Positions 50,854 to 60,504 of a stretch of DNA of 64,000 nucleotides are shown piece by piece; the first letter of the stretch is position 1, and every line of letters starts with the position of its first letter. The position numbers and the translations under genes were made by a program. The notes beneath the pieces were generated by a model. The model was not told the origin of the DNA. It did not search any database and worked only from the letters and a program-made list of their open reading frames with translations. This stretch comes from Paraglaciecola sp030730205. GTDB taxonomy: Bacteria > Pseudomonadota > Gammaproteobacteria > Enterobacterales > Alteromonadaceae. Where the stretch lies: the NCBI RefSeq assembly GCF_052119645.1, contig NZ_JBGQOM010000002.1:248001-312000 (forward strand), given 5' to 3'.

Positions 50854-51616
50854 CGCGCTGTTTTTCCTCATTATCTTTGATCATTGTATTTAAGCTTGTC
50901 CGGTCAATATCCCACGCCGCTAATAAACGTGTTATATGGTCAGCAGGTTGACAATGCAAGGATAAATCACTTTGATGAACCGGATGTTTAAACTTCATTG
51001 TTAAACAACTTAAGGCTAAACCCGAAAAATCGAAATGCTGTTTCAAAAATTGATTATGTTTACCATCGCCATGGGTGGTATCACCTATAATGGGATGATT
51101 GATATGGGCCAAATGCCGTCTTATTTGATGTTTTCGCCCCGTTTTAGGTTCAACCATCAATAATGAGTATCGGGCCGAGGGGTAACGACTGACGGCAAAG
51201 GGTAACTCAAAGGTTTTCAGTCTTGTAAACGTAGTAAAAGCCGCTTGGGCGGCCTTATCTTGTTTCGCTTTTTTGTCCGCAATTTTATCCAACTGTTCTT
51301 TAAGGGCATAATCAATTTCGCCCAATTCAGGGGCATGACCGCGCGTAATAGTGATATAACGTTTTAGGATTTGCTGAGTACTAAACTGCTCTCCTAATAA
51401 TCGGGCTATGTCGGGATTAAGGGCAAAAACCAGCACTCCAGAAGTGGGACGGTCTAAACGGTGAACGGGAAAAACATGTTGATTAATTTGATCCCTCACC
51501 AGCTGCACCGCAAATTCAGTTTCATGTTTATCTAACATGCTGCGGTGTACTAATAATCCTGAAGGTTTATCAATGACTACAAGGTATTCGTCTTGGTAAA
51601 TTATATTTAAATGCAT
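50846..51616 (-). CDS. truC: tRNA pseudouridine(65) synthase
   Basis: 256 residues, RluA family. Catalytic Asp in FPVHRLDRPTSGVLVFAL (about residue 55) and KTGRKHQIRRHLAHINHPIIGD. TruC modifies U65 of some tRNAs. It is next to yqcC, as in E. coli (yqcC-truC), which supports TruC over other RluA members. Confidence 0.93.
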   Translation of the reverse strand: MHLNIIYQDEYLVVIDKPSGLLVHRSMLDKHETEFAVQLVRDQINQHVFPVHRLDRPTSGVLVFALNPDIARLLGEQFSTQQILKRYITITRGHAPELGEIDYALKEQLDKIADKKAKQDKAAQAAFTTFTRLKTFELPFAVSRYPSARYSLLMVEPKTGRKHQIRRHLAHINHPIIGDTTHGDGKHNQFLKQHFDFSGLALSCLTMKFKHPVHQSDLSLHCQPADHITRLLAAWDIDRTSLNTMIKDNEEKQRDE

Positions 51617-51623
51617 GGTTTAT

Positions 51624-51953
51624 CTATTGGTTAAAAATCTTATCAATTTGCGCCAGTACAGGTAATACCAACTCTCGACTTGAGGATTCAGAAAAGCATT
51701 GTTCGCCCATAGGGTACAAGCCCATGGTATTAGGCAATGGTTTATCTGAACGCAAATAGATGGTTAATTGTGGAATAAAGATAAATTGTAACCAATGCTC
51801 GAATGGCATTTTATCACAGGCAAAGGGCGCCGCACTTTGCAATGCCTCTAAGGACGGTTGCTGCATAGACCACAAGCCTGCTTTTCTTAATACAAATTCG
51901 AGTTGCTGCAACTGAGCTTCGACTTCTACAACACTACGTGGCATGATCACCAT
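51624..51953 (-). CDS. yqcC: YqcC family protein
   Basis: 109 residues, all-helical. The pattern (WSMQQPSLEALQS...PFEHWLQFIFIPQL...LPNTMGLYPMGEQCF) matches the DUF446/YqcC family. Function unknown. Start could also be the ATG at 51944. Seven bp before truC, as in E. coli. Confidence 0.9.
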   Translation of the reverse strand: MVIMPRSVVEVEAQLQQLEFVLRKAGLWSMQQPSLEALQSAAPFACDKMPFEHWLQFIFIPQLTIYLRSDKPLPNTMGLYPMGEQCFSESSSRELVLPVLAQIDKIFNQ

Positions 51954-52009
51954 TCTTTTAGACTACATTTATTTAAGTGGTAACACCTTACTTTAGCGTC
52001 AAGGATAAC

Positions 52010-53035
52010 ATGAGTCGTATAAATACAATCAGCGAATTTCTGCTGCATGCTGGTACCGATTACCGAATTTTTGATATGGGCAGAGCGATACGCCCCTTAT
52101 CGAGTCAAACATTTTTAGATTTTGAATTAAATCATATTTCAGCGCCCTACCCTCGCCAACAACATGCTTGGTTTGGCCTGGTGTTTTTTAATAAAGGACT
52201 CAGTCAAGAACAGTATATTTGGTTTGTGAAACTTCCTTTAGATGAACAAGGTAAGTTAATCAGTGCGGCACGTAATCAATTTTTGCAAATTGTGGTAGAG
52301 GCACTTGGTGCTGAAATGGAAAAAAGTCACAATGCAAAACAGGGTTTACCAGAAAATCCATTTACCTTTGTGCCCAAGCAATCACAACTGGCCAGCTTTA
52401 ATAGTCTGACGAGGCAAAATCTCGCACTGGCCCCCTCGCAATATTTGGAATTTGCAGAGCAATATTTGCGTAGCCCCCAGAACACCAATTGGCAACAACT
52501 ATCACTGCAAGGTATCGCTGATCTTACAGCGAAAATCAGCGAAGCGCCTACACACGATTTAGTCATTCAACAATTTTCAAATTTGGCACCCGAAGTTCAA
52601 ATGGCACTTTGCGAAGCCTTAGAAAATCATCCAGTAAGCACTCGCTTGGGTGAACGACTAATAGATGAGTGGCGGCGCAAAGGCAAAGAGCCTAGCTATT
52701 TAATTGCGATTCTGCGCGCCTTAAGCCAAAGTGACGACGAGGCGCAAATCACTCAATTATTAATTGATGTGTTACAACAAGACAACCTCGTTACTCATGA
52801 TTTGTTAATCTTAATCAGCGCTCGGCATTGGCAAAAATTAAAAGATCAGCAAGTATTAACTCTATTTATCCAACGACTCTCTAGCGCGCCGATAGAATTA
52901 TTTACCGGGCTATTTCGGGATTTAGTGCAAATTCCTGACTGCCGCGAAATCATGCTAAACGTACTCCGTTGGCCAGAAAAAGAACCTGCATTGGTGCTGC
53001 GTATCAGCACCCTTTTTGAGACTCAAAGCCGATGA
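52010..53035 (+). CDS. DUF3549 family protein
   Basis: 341 residues: SRINTISEFLLHAGTDYRIFDMGRAI at the start is the family signature. HEAT-like helical repeats follow. Unknown function, conserved in Alteromonadales and Vibrionales. AAGGA 6 nt before the ATG at 52010; the frame extends upstream. Overlaps the DUF3301 gene (ATGA). Confidence 0.88.
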   Translation: MSRINTISEFLLHAGTDYRIFDMGRAIRPLSSQTFLDFELNHISAPYPRQQHAWFGLVFFNKGLSQEQYIWFVKLPLDEQGKLISAARNQFLQIVVEALGAEMEKSHNAKQGLPENPFTFVPKQSQLASFNSLTRQNLALAPSQYLEFAEQYLRSPQNTNWQQLSLQGIADLTAKISEAPTHDLVIQQFSNLAPEVQMALCEALENHPVSTRLGERLIDEWRRKGKEPSYLIAILRALSQSDDEAQITQLLIDVLQQDNLVTHDLLILISARHWQKLKDQQVLTLFIQRLSSAPIELFTGLFRDLVQIPDCREIMLNVLRWPEKEPALVLRISTLFETQSR

Positions 53036-53337
53036 ACTTATTTGATTTGATTGTGTTATTGCTGATTGTGTTAACTGCTATTATGTTTTGGCGGTTTCGC
53101 GCAATTGCAGAAACTGCGAATCAGCATCTACATGATTATTGCGAAAGACAAAATTTGCAGCTGTTAAGTATTGCTCGAATTAAAACCAGAATAGGTAGCT
53201 ATCGGGGGAAACTCGATTTGCACAGTGAATTTTCATTTGAATTTTCTGGCAATGGTGAAGACAGCTACAAGGGTGTACTGACCATGGTGGGATTAAAAGC
53301 TTTAGATTTATACACCCCAGCCTATCGAATTCAATAA
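53032..53337 (+). CDS. DUF3301 family membrane-anchored protein
   Basis: 101 residues: one N-terminal transmembrane helix (LFDLIVLLLIVLTAIMFW), then a small soluble domain. Coupled to DUF3549 upstream, a recurrent pair in this group of bacteria. Confidence 0.85.
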   Translation: MNLFDLIVLLLIVLTAIMFWRFRAIAETANQHLHDYCERQNLQLLSIARIKTRIGSYRGKLDLHSEFSFEFSGNGEDSYKGVLTMVGLKALDLYTPAYRIQ

Positions 53338-53381
53338 GCAAGCTACTAATAACTGTCGTATGCCCTAAGCCACATACAACC

Positions 53382-54254
53382 TTAGGGTTTGACAACTAAT
53401 ACATCGCAGTCAATAGTGTTGACTAAGTTGGCTGCGGTATCGCCAAACAATCGATCCAAAATGCCATGATCTGCATTGTTACCTATCACAACTAATTCAG
53501 CATTTAGATGCGCCGCGGTATCAGGGATGGCAAAATCTGGCGTCCCCTCCACAATATGCAAGGATTGTTGCGCTAGTGCATATTGTTCCACGTAGCCTTC
53601 TAATAAGGCTTGATGGTGAGTGAGTATACTTGCAGTACGTTTGAAGCGGCCTGATTTATCTAATTCAAAAGACATAGACGCCACCTCACCCCAAAAACAA
53701 TCTATAACGTGCAATTGCCCTTTTAGGTGGTGCGCCATGCACTCACTCAACTTGAGTATGTCGACATTAAGCTTATGATTAATTTCACTGCGATCATCAA
53801 CATCGAGGCAAGCTAATACTTCAATATCGGTATCCCACACACGTGATTTAACTATCCAAACTGGTACAGAACAGTTCGCGATAAAATAATGATCAAGACG
53901 TGAACCAAATATACCATCAAAAAAGTGCATGCCACTACTCAATTTCAACACCAAGTCTATTTGATGTTGTTTTATCGTTTGCTCAAATTCTTCAGGGTGA
54001 AAATGTTGATGAGTAAAAAGATAACTCACCTCAATATCTAAGTTAAATTCAGTTAATAAATGGGTGAACTCGGCGATTTGCGAGCGTTGCCACTGCAGCC
54101 ACAACTCAGTATTTTTAGGGTCACATTGCTCCGTATGTCGATATATCTTGATGGTTTGTAAGGTGTTGCCTAAGCAAGCGACTGTGCGTCGTAAAACAGC
54201 TAAATCGTGATGGTTATCGTCGATGATGACGAAGGCGTGTTGACACATAGGCAT
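53382..54254 (-). CDS. tandem universal stress protein (UspE-like)
   Basis: 290 residues with two Usp domains (about 1-140 and 150-290). The second ends LVVIGNNADHGILDRLFGDTAANLVNTIDCDVLVVKP, with the G-2x-G-9x-G(S/T)-like ATP loop partly degenerate. Cytoplasmic stress response. UspE-type by its tandem layout. Confidence 0.9.
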   Translation of the reverse strand: MPMCQHAFVIIDDNHHDLAVLRRTVACLGNTLQTIKIYRHTEQCDPKNTELWLQWQRSQIAEFTHLLTEFNLDIEVSYLFTHQHFHPEEFEQTIKQHQIDLVLKLSSGMHFFDGIFGSRLDHYFIANCSVPVWIVKSRVWDTDIEVLACLDVDDRSEINHKLNVDILKLSECMAHHLKGQLHVIDCFWGEVASMSFELDKSGRFKRTASILTHHQALLEGYVEQYALAQQSLHIVEGTPDFAIPDTAAHLNAELVVIGNNADHGILDRLFGDTAANLVNTIDCDVLVVKP

Positions 54255-54424
54255 TGAAATGTTCCTTAATCACATTGATATTTATGCAAACGCACTAACA
54301 GTCTAGCTGATTAAAAACCACACAGGTACCCTGTTTTTAACTTTCATATTTATACGATTTTTGATACCAATTTCATGTGGAGTATTGCGCTGAATATATG
54401 GGGGAAGTTTGTTTCGGTGTAAAT
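54255..54424. other. short spacer between usp and csrB
   Basis: Intergenic DNA with the usp promoter (minus). Nothing else seen. Confidence 0.4.
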
Positions 54425-54829
54425 AAAAAAGGCGCATTATGAATGTCTATTCAAAATGCGCCTCTTTACTGAATTTTGAGAGTCCCTCTCTGCTATCCAT
54501 TGCAAAATCTATCCTGAAAATATCCCTATTACGCCCTTTCCATCAAGTCTCATTCTTCCTAATGAGGCACCATCCCTTGTGTGTCCTAGAATCCATTCGC
54601 CTCGTCAATCCTTTGCGAGATACCATCCTTTGCACGTCCTTTATCCTAACTTACATCCAATGCAAGCAGCCGTCCTAGCTATCCCTTCCCTAATTTACTC
54701 TCCGAGCAAATAAAGCATCCTGCTTTTCCTAATTCCATTTTTAAGTAAATACTATTACCTAACTCTTCAATCCTGAAGTTGTCCAAGTTCTTCCTTGTGT
54801 CTTCCTGACTCGTCGTGTTTCCTTGTGAC
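54425..54829 (-). ncRNA. csrB: CsrB-type carbon-storage regulatory RNA
   Basis: About 405 nt on the minus strand. It holds some 26 GGA motifs (I counted by eye), many in AGGAU/AGGAC/AGGGAU context and placed every 10-20 nt, as in CsrB/RsmY RNAs that titrate the translational regulator CsrA. The 5' end is set by the -10 TATAGT (54836-54841). The 3' end is the intrinsic terminator GGCGCATT/AATGCGCC (arms 54431-54438 and 54455-54462) with a six-T tract. A perfect GacA/UvrY box lies upstream, and yqcC, truC, syd and queF are near, as around E. coli csrB. The plus-strand ORF at 54439-54678 is a shadow. Confidence 0.92.
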
Positions 54830-54993
54830 GCAGTAACTATAAATCAATCCGTAAACTTTACTAGCGAGGGAAAATTATCTTTACAAGAAATATGGCAAAT
54901 AAAGGAGAGTAACAAACAAAAGTTATTAAAAAACAATTGGTTAAAAGTGCCGTATGAAAAGAGCGACTACGATTTTACGTAATGACGTACAGA

Positions 54994-55015
54994 GTTGTAA
55001 GAGATCTCTTACAAC
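54994..55015. promoter_or_regulatory. GacA/UvrY/VarA binding box of csrB
   Basis: TGTAAGAGATCTCTTACA (54996-55013), extended by GT on the left and AC on the right to a 22-bp perfect palindrome. It matches the known Gac box TGTAAG-N6-CTTACA. Its centre is about 175 bp upstream of the predicted csrB start, the usual distance in enterobacteria. Confidence 0.93.
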
Positions 55016-55079
55016 AAGTAGAGGAGATTGACTGGCTTAATGCTTGAAAGAATAAAAACTGAAAAATAGATAAACTCAT

Positions 55080-55697
55080 TTATCTGTGCCTAAACATAAT
55101 ATGACCTTTAATTCGGCCTGCTTGGACTGCCTCAATTAAGGTATAATTGCCATCTTCAAAAAATGACAAACATTTAGGTAGTGTAACAAACATACCTACG
55201 CCTTCACTTTTTGGATCTTCAAGCATGACGCTCTCAATCGCTCCCATCAATATATGTCCAAGCCCTCTATGCTGATGGTCAGGATGAACGCCAATAAAAG
55301 ACAACATGTGAAAATACTGACTCGGCATGTGTTCACGAACAACTGATTCTTTTTCAAGCATTTGTTTGGTGCCCATAAAACCCGCTGTAAGCAGCATTTT
55401 TAAACGCCAATGCCAAAACCGATTTGAACCTACAGAAGTACTCGGTAAGTTTAAGCATGCCACCGCCACTAGTCGGTCTTCATCAAACAACCCGATCATC
55501 GGCTGCTTAGCTTGCCAAAACGCATTTAATTCTTCACGTATTGCAGAGCGTAAGCGGGATTCATAACCCTCTTTTTCAACTTCAAAAATATCAATAAATA
55601 GAGGGTCGTCGTGGTAGGCTAAGTAGAGTATCGAGGCGGCTATTTTTAAATCTTCTGCAGTTAAATAGATTGCTTTTATTTTGCTATTATCAGTCAC
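55080..55697 (-). CDS. GNAT family N-acetyltransferase
   Basis: 205 residues. The acetyl-CoA motif A region is MLSFIGVHPDHQHRGLGHILMGAIES (about 134-159). Substrate unknown. Monocistronic, divergent from the DUF2789 gene. Confidence 0.88.
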   Translation of the reverse strand: MTDNSKIKAIYLTAEDLKIAASILYLAYHDDPLFIDIFEVEKEGYESRLRSAIREELNAFWQAKQPMIGLFDEDRLVAVACLNLPSTSVGSNRFWHWRLKMLLTAGFMGTKQMLEKESVVREHMPSQYFHMLSFIGVHPDHQHRGLGHILMGAIESVMLEDPKSEGVGMFVTLPKCLSFFEDGNYTLIEAVQAGRIKGHIMFRHR

Positions 55698-55960
55698 TTG
55701 AGCCTCACAGATACAATCATTGACAAAATCCTTGTGATTTTTAACTACTGTATCCTAAGCGAATAAACTTGTTAACTGATTCGTTAACATTTTATTAATA
55801 ATTAGACTCGACACTGAATAAAATAGCCGTTTATTCTTAATATTTACTAAGAAACAATGTGTTATAGAATAATTTAATACTCTGTTTATCGCTTATATGG
55901 GCTCAATCACAATATTTTCATACCGAGCGGCAGTTACCCAATAACCTGAGGAGATAACGA

Positions 55961-56191
55961 ATGGAACAATATCATACCGCGATGAGTGAGCTTTTTGCTC
56001 AACTAGGCTTACCGAATGAAGCCAACGAGATGCAGGCGTTTATTAAAAACCATGCAGGTTTGGCAGCAAACACCAAAATTGAAAGTGCTGGGTTTTGGAC
56101 TCCAGCGCAAGCAGCATTTTTAAAAACAGCTTTGGCTGAAGACGGTGAGTGGGCCGAAGTTATCGACCAACTCAGCAATGCTTTAAGGTAA
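55961..56191 (+). CDS. DUF2789 family protein
   Basis: 76 residues: LFAQLGLPNEANEMQAFIKNH and FWTPAQAAFLKTALAEDGEWAEVIDQLS are hallmarks of DUF2789. Unknown function. AGGAG 9 nt before the ATG. Confidence 0.88.
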   Translation: MEQYHTAMSELFAQLGLPNEANEMQAFIKNHAGLAANTKIESAGFWTPAQAAFLKTALAEDGEWAEVIDQLSNALR

Positions 56192-56215
56192 CCTTGTATC
56201 GAATAGGGGGAATGG

Positions 56216-56593
56216 TTAATTAACCGAGGCCGCCATCAATTTATACGCAGTGTCTCCCCACCCTGCGAGTTCTCCATTTTTAAAGATGAGTGGCGTACAC
56301 TCGTCTTTTGTTGTGACCCCATCGCCCTCTAAACGTTGAGTGCGAAAGTATAGTACCTGGTAGGTATTACCTTTATTTTCATAATATTCATTAAAATCTG
56401 GTGTTCCCATTCGCGAAGTGACTTCTTTAAACGAAAGAAGTGGTGACAACGCATTAATCCCACGACGATTCTTTTGTTCTTTGTCTTGCCAATCAGACTG
56501 ATAAGCATGATCACTATCGCCATCAACTGAAATAACACAACCACTTAAAGCAAGTGACGTCCCTAACATCGCCGCGAATACTAGCTTACGCAT
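56216..56593 (-). CDS. DUF3192 family lipoprotein
   Basis: 125 residues. Lipobox LSGC (Cys19). The mature domain (VTSRMGTPDFNEYY, YFRTQR, TTKDECTPLIFKNGELAGWGDTAY) matches DUF3192, a SmpA/BamE-like fold. It has a paralogue at 60130-60504 with a membrane anchor in place of the lipid. Confidence 0.88.
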   Translation of the reverse strand: MRKLVFAAMLGTSLALSGCVISVDGDSDHAYQSDWQDKEQKNRRGINALSPLLSFKEVTSRMGTPDFNEYYENKGNTYQVLYFRTQRLEGDGVTTKDECTPLIFKNGELAGWGDTAYKLMAASVN

Positions 56594-56790
56594 GAATATC
56601 TCCCATTTTTATCATTAATTAGTGTTTTAAATTGCTGGAATATAGAATAATTAAGCCAACCAGAGGCCTCTATTCAAAAATGAAGCCAGAACGTTAAGTT
56701 ACTGAATTTAAAGAATTAACGGTAAAACCAGACGATTTATTTTGGTATTTAATAGCGAAAACGCTAACTTTTTAAGGAGATTAACCAATA

Positions 56791-57075
56791 ATGCACAGTT
56801 CAAACCACGCCTTAGCTGCATGTCAAAAAATACACCGTTTAGGTAAAACGCCTACCGTGGCATTGGTTCGTCAATATTCAAGTCAATCATTAACCATCCC
56901 AGAAATAGTCAAAGCCATACAAATGTGGAAAAACAATCCCAAAATAGTAATAGAAGAGCCTAAAGAAACTAAATTAAGCGCCCCAGATAACCTAGAAGAG
57001 CGCGTAAAAATGTTAGAAAAACACGTAGTTGAGCTAAGTAATAAATTAGACAGCCTAATGCGAGCGGCCACTTAA
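56791..57075 (+). CDS. small protein with KfrA_N-like helix-turn-helix and coiled coil
   Basis: 94 residues. The N-terminal part (GKTPTVALVRQYSSQSLTI, then PEIVKAIQMWKNNP) resembles the KfrA N-terminal DNA-binding motif; the C-terminal 30 residues form a coiled coil (LEERVKMLEKHVVELSNKLDSLM). The similarity is by eye only. Ends 4 bp into the convergent syd gene. Confidence 0.6.
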   Translation: MHSSNHALAACQKIHRLGKTPTVALVRQYSSQSLTIPEIVKAIQMWKNNPKIVIEEPKETKLSAPDNLEERVKMLEKHVVELSNKLDSLMRAAT

Positions 57076-57635
57076 TCGGAATTCACAATAATGACGGGGT
57101 CGATTGACAATAAAAATTGGGCTAGGTTTGGAGCAATCACTTTTTTGGCCTCCATTCCTACTTGTTCTAATACCACCTCTCCGGTTTGATTATTCACGCA
57201 CAGAATTTCGTCTTCCTCGTCGGTCAGGCCAAAAAATAGGGTTTCGCTTTGCTTTAAGCGCCTTTTCATTAGAATGTGACCAATTAAGTTTTGTTGAAGA
57301 CGCTCAAAATCCGCTTCGTTCCACACTTGGATTAATTCTAATGGCCCAAAATGATGTTGCGCGGCTAAGTTATCACTCCAATAACATTGATAGAAACTTT
57401 TAATGCTAGGGTGCACTTGTATATTTAGCGCTTTTTCGAAGTCTGACCAATCATTTTCTTGACTCTGACGCACTGGTTGCCAATTTACGTTGCCACCGTT
57501 ACCGGCTCGATCTAGGTAGCACGCCGAAGGCCATTCTGGGTCAAACTCAATCAATAACGCCGATTTATCGCTTTGGGCTTTTTGTAATAGTCGATGAATA
57601 AAACCATCTATTGCATCACTTACTTCTTGGGACAT
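57072..57635 (-). CDS. syd: SecY-interacting protein Syd
   Basis: 187 residues (E. coli 181). Family pattern WQPV...FEKALNIQVHPSIKSFYQCYWSDNL, LELIQVWNEADFERLQQNLIGHI and FLLSIDPVI at the end. Binds SecY at the membrane and checks translocon assembly. The ATG at 57635 gives the family start; the frame extends upstream. Divergent from queF, as in E. coli. Confidence 0.95.
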   Translation of the reverse strand: MSQEVSDAIDGFIHRLLQKAQSDKSALLIEFDPEWPSACYLDRAGNGGNVNWQPVRQSQENDWSDFEKALNIQVHPSIKSFYQCYWSDNLAAQHHFGPLELIQVWNEADFERLQQNLIGHILMKRRLKQSETLFFGLTDEEDEILCVNNQTGEVVLEQVGMEAKKVIAPNLAQFLLSIDPVIIVNSD

Positions 57636-57755
57636 CACGTTTCTCTGCATTAAATCCAATATAACGAACAAAATAACCGATCCACATGTTCTAGTCATTT
57701 CTGATGTACGCTAAACTACTAAATACTTTGCAAACAATGATTTAAGAGTACAGAT

Positions 57756-58595
57756 ATGGCGAGTAGCGCTGATAAAACTGCTATTTTAAGCAATTTGAGT
57801 CTTGGTAAAATAACCGAATACCAAGAAAATTATGCCCCAGAGCTGTTACAAGGTGTGCCTCGAAGTCTTAATCGAGAAGAGATTCAGCTTCAGCATGACT
57901 TGCCCTTTACTGGCGTTGATCGATGGACAGGCTATGAGTTGTCATGGCTCAATCCCAAAGGCAAACCCCAGATTGCAATTCTACAGTGTGAGGTACCAGC
58001 GTCATCCTCTCATTTGATTGAGTCCAAATCATTTAAGTTATATTTAAACAGCTTTAACCAAAGCCATTTTGATTCATTAGAACAGGTCCAGCGAACGATC
58101 CAACAAGACTTATCGTTGTGCGCCAACGAACAAGTGATGGTTAAACTGGTTAGCCCGAGAGAATTTAACACCTTAGTGATGTCGCCTTTGCATGCTCATT
58201 CCATAGACGAGTTAGACATTGATATTAACGAATACCAGCTAAACCCTGCTTTATTAACTGTAGAAGAGCAATGGATAGAAGAAACCCTTTGTAGCGACTT
58301 ATTAAAATCAAATTGTTTGATTACCAATCAGCCCGATTGGGGTAGCGTATTGATCCGCTACGCAGGAAAAAAAATACATCATGAATCTTTACTCAGGTAT
58401 TTGATTTCATTCAGAAAGCATAACGAATTTCATGAACAATGTGTAGAAAGGATTTTTTGTGACATTATGCAACACTGCTCACCACAACATTTAACGGTTT
58501 ATGCGCGCTATACTCGTCGCGGAGGCTTGGACATCAATCCATTTCGCAGCAACTTTGAGCAGATTTATCCCGAGTTTAGATTAGCTCGACAGTAG
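57756..58595 (+). CDS. queF: NADPH-dependent 7-cyano-7-deazaguanine reductase
   Basis: Reduces preQ0 to preQ1 in queuosine biosynthesis. 279 residues, two-domain (YqcD) type. Catalytic Cys in SNCLITNQPDWGS (about residue 187), Asp in the same motif, and the NADPH/substrate Glu in ISFRKHNEFHEQCVERIF. Matches the E. coli long form (282). Confidence 0.97.
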   Translation: MASSADKTAILSNLSLGKITEYQENYAPELLQGVPRSLNREEIQLQHDLPFTGVDRWTGYELSWLNPKGKPQIAILQCEVPASSSHLIESKSFKLYLNSFNQSHFDSLEQVQRTIQQDLSLCANEQVMVKLVSPREFNTLVMSPLHAHSIDELDIDINEYQLNPALLTVEEQWIEETLCSDLLKSNCLITNQPDWGSVLIRYAGKKIHHESLLRYLISFRKHNEFHEQCVERIFCDIMQHCSPQHLTVYARYTRRGGLDINPFRSNFEQIYPEFRLARQ

Positions 58596-58661
58596 CTAAA
58601 TAAGGCAACGCTTAGCGCCATTGTTTACACAACAATGACTCAGAATAAAAGAGAACGAAAT

Positions 58662-60020
58662 ATGCATAGTATTCAACTAAACCCCTTAGGATCGATGAGC
58701 CAATTGTCACAGATAGAAGTTGATTCATTAAGTAAATCAGCCGATGGCGATCTCTATCACGTATTCAGAAATTGTTGTTTAGCGGTTCTGTATAGTGGTG
58801 CTGAAATTGACAACTGTGAAAATATTTTTGAGCCTCACCGTGACTTTGACATAAGACTTATCGGCAGAGAGCGTGGCGTTAAAATTGAGTTAATTAACCC
58901 ACCGGCCCTCGCCTTTGTGGATGGCAAACTCATCAAAGGCGTGCACGAACATATTTTTGCTGTTCTTAGAGATTTACTGCACATAGGTGCGAAGTATGCA
59001 CTTACCTCATCGCTTGGAAAATTAGACAGTCACGTCTTAACCAATTCCGTATTCGATATGCTCAGACATGCTCAAGTACTAAAAAATACCGCAGAACTCA
59101 ATTTGGTTGTGTGTTGGGGCGGGCATTCAATAGGCGAAATTGAATATCAATATACCAAAGAAGTGGGCTACCAATTAGGCTTGCGAGAACTCAATATTTG
59201 TACCGGTTGTGGACCTGGTGCGATGAAGGGTCCGATGAAAGGTGCCACCATCGGCCATGCCAAACAACGTTATAAGAACGGTCGGTACCTTGGCATTACC
59301 GAGCCCAGCATTATTGCCGCTGAACCGCCTAATGCCATCGTGAATGAGCTTGTGATTATGCCTGACATCGAAAAGCGCCTAGAGGCCTTTGTTAGAATGG
59401 CGCATGCCATTGTTATTTTCCCTGGCGGCGCGGGTACCGCTGAAGAATTATTATATTTAATTGGTATTATGCTGAATCCACAAAACAAAGATCAGGTACT
59501 GCCCATTATCTTAACAGGGCCAGAGCAAAGTAAGGGGTATTTTGAGGCACTCGACAACTTTATTGGTTTAACCTTAGGCAAAGAGGCACAAGATCTTTAC
59601 GAAATTATCGTCGGCGATGCGGCGTTGGTTGCCAGCACCATTAAACAAAAACAAAGCGTCGTAAAAAATTATCGAAAAGAAAAAGGCGATTCTTTTGACT
59701 ATAACTGGTCATTAAAAATTTCACCTGAGTTTCAATTACCCTTCATTCCGAATCATGAAAACATGTCAGGCTTGAATTTACATTTTGAGCAACCCAAGGC
59801 TGAACTAGCAGCATCCTTACGTAAAGCGTTTTCAGGCATTGTGGCCGGCAATGTGAAAGCTGAAGGGGTAAAACTTATTCGAGAAAAAGGGCCATTCTTA
59901 TTACACGGCGACTCCGAAATGATGGAAGTAATGGATACCTTACTTGAATCCTTTGTAAAACAACAACGTATGAAATTACCAGGTTCAGAATATCAACCTT
60001 GTTATAAAGTCGTGAAGTAA
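58662..60020 (+). CDS. ppnN: pyrimidine/purine nucleotide 5'-monophosphate nucleosidase
   Basis: 452 residues (E. coli 454). Starts MHSIQLNPLGSMSQLSQIEVD. The LOG-like domain has GCGPGAMKGPMKGA and IVIFPGGAGTAEELLYLIGI. Splits nucleoside monophosphates to base and ribose-5-phosphate and is stimulated by (p)ppGpp. The start at 58662 matches the family; an upstream ATG at 58635 is in frame. Confidence 0.96.
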   Translation: MHSIQLNPLGSMSQLSQIEVDSLSKSADGDLYHVFRNCCLAVLYSGAEIDNCENIFEPHRDFDIRLIGRERGVKIELINPPALAFVDGKLIKGVHEHIFAVLRDLLHIGAKYALTSSLGKLDSHVLTNSVFDMLRHAQVLKNTAELNLVVCWGGHSIGEIEYQYTKEVGYQLGLRELNICTGCGPGAMKGPMKGATIGHAKQRYKNGRYLGITEPSIIAAEPPNAIVNELVIMPDIEKRLEAFVRMAHAIVIFPGGAGTAEELLYLIGIMLNPQNKDQVLPIILTGPEQSKGYFEALDNFIGLTLGKEAQDLYEIIVGDAALVASTIKQKQSVVKNYRKEKGDSFDYNWSLKISPEFQLPFIPNHENMSGLNLHFEQPKAELAASLRKAFSGIVAGNVKAEGVKLIREKGPFLLHGDSEMMEVMDTLLESFVKQQRMKLPGSEYQPCYKVVK

Positions 60021-60129
60021 ACCACAAATAAGACTAAGGTAGATTCACAAATTTTTACGCTTAAGCGTTACCTGTTTAAAGCGAAATAAAATATAATTTC
60101 TAAGATCACAATGACTAAGTTAGATAAAA

Positions 60130-60504
60130 ATGAATAATAAAATAGCTATAAGAATTGGTATCGGTGTGTTGTTGTATGGATTTTTTGTGGTGGCAGTGCT
60201 TCTATTTTATCCCGATAAACCAGAAGACATGGATTGGAAAGATCGTGAAGAATACAACAAGATCCAAATCGCAAAGATTGAACTGGGCCTAAATAAACAA
60301 GACATTCTAGCCTTATTAGGGAACCCTGATATCACTGAAGCCAAAAGATTAGCTGACAAAGAGATGCAGGTGATGTTTTATCGTACCCAACATAAACAAG
60401 CCGATGGCATTACGACTCAAGATGAATGCACCCCACTGTTATTTGTGGATGGGCAATTAATCGCTTGGGGAGACAGCGCTTACCAAAGTTATATCGATGG
60501 ATGA
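60130..60504 (+). CDS. DUF3192 family protein with N-terminal membrane anchor
   Basis: 124 residues. One transmembrane helix (IGIGVLLYGFFVVAVLLFY), then the DUF3192 domain (ILALLGNPDI, MFYRTQHKQADGITTQDECTPLLF, IAWGDSAY). Paralogue of 56216-56593. Its stop overlaps the next gene by 8 bp, so they are coupled. Confidence 0.88.
   Translation: MNNKIAIRIGIGVLLYGFFVVAVLLFYPDKPEDMDWKDREEYNKIQIAKIELGLNKQDILALLGNPDITEAKRLADKEMQVMFYRTQHKQADGITTQDECTPLLFVDGQLIAWGDSAYQSYIDG

Noticed and set aside
54439..54678. 79-codon plus-strand reading frame
   Set aside because: Antisense to csrB; the pyrimidine-rich sequence reflects the GGA motifs on the other strand.
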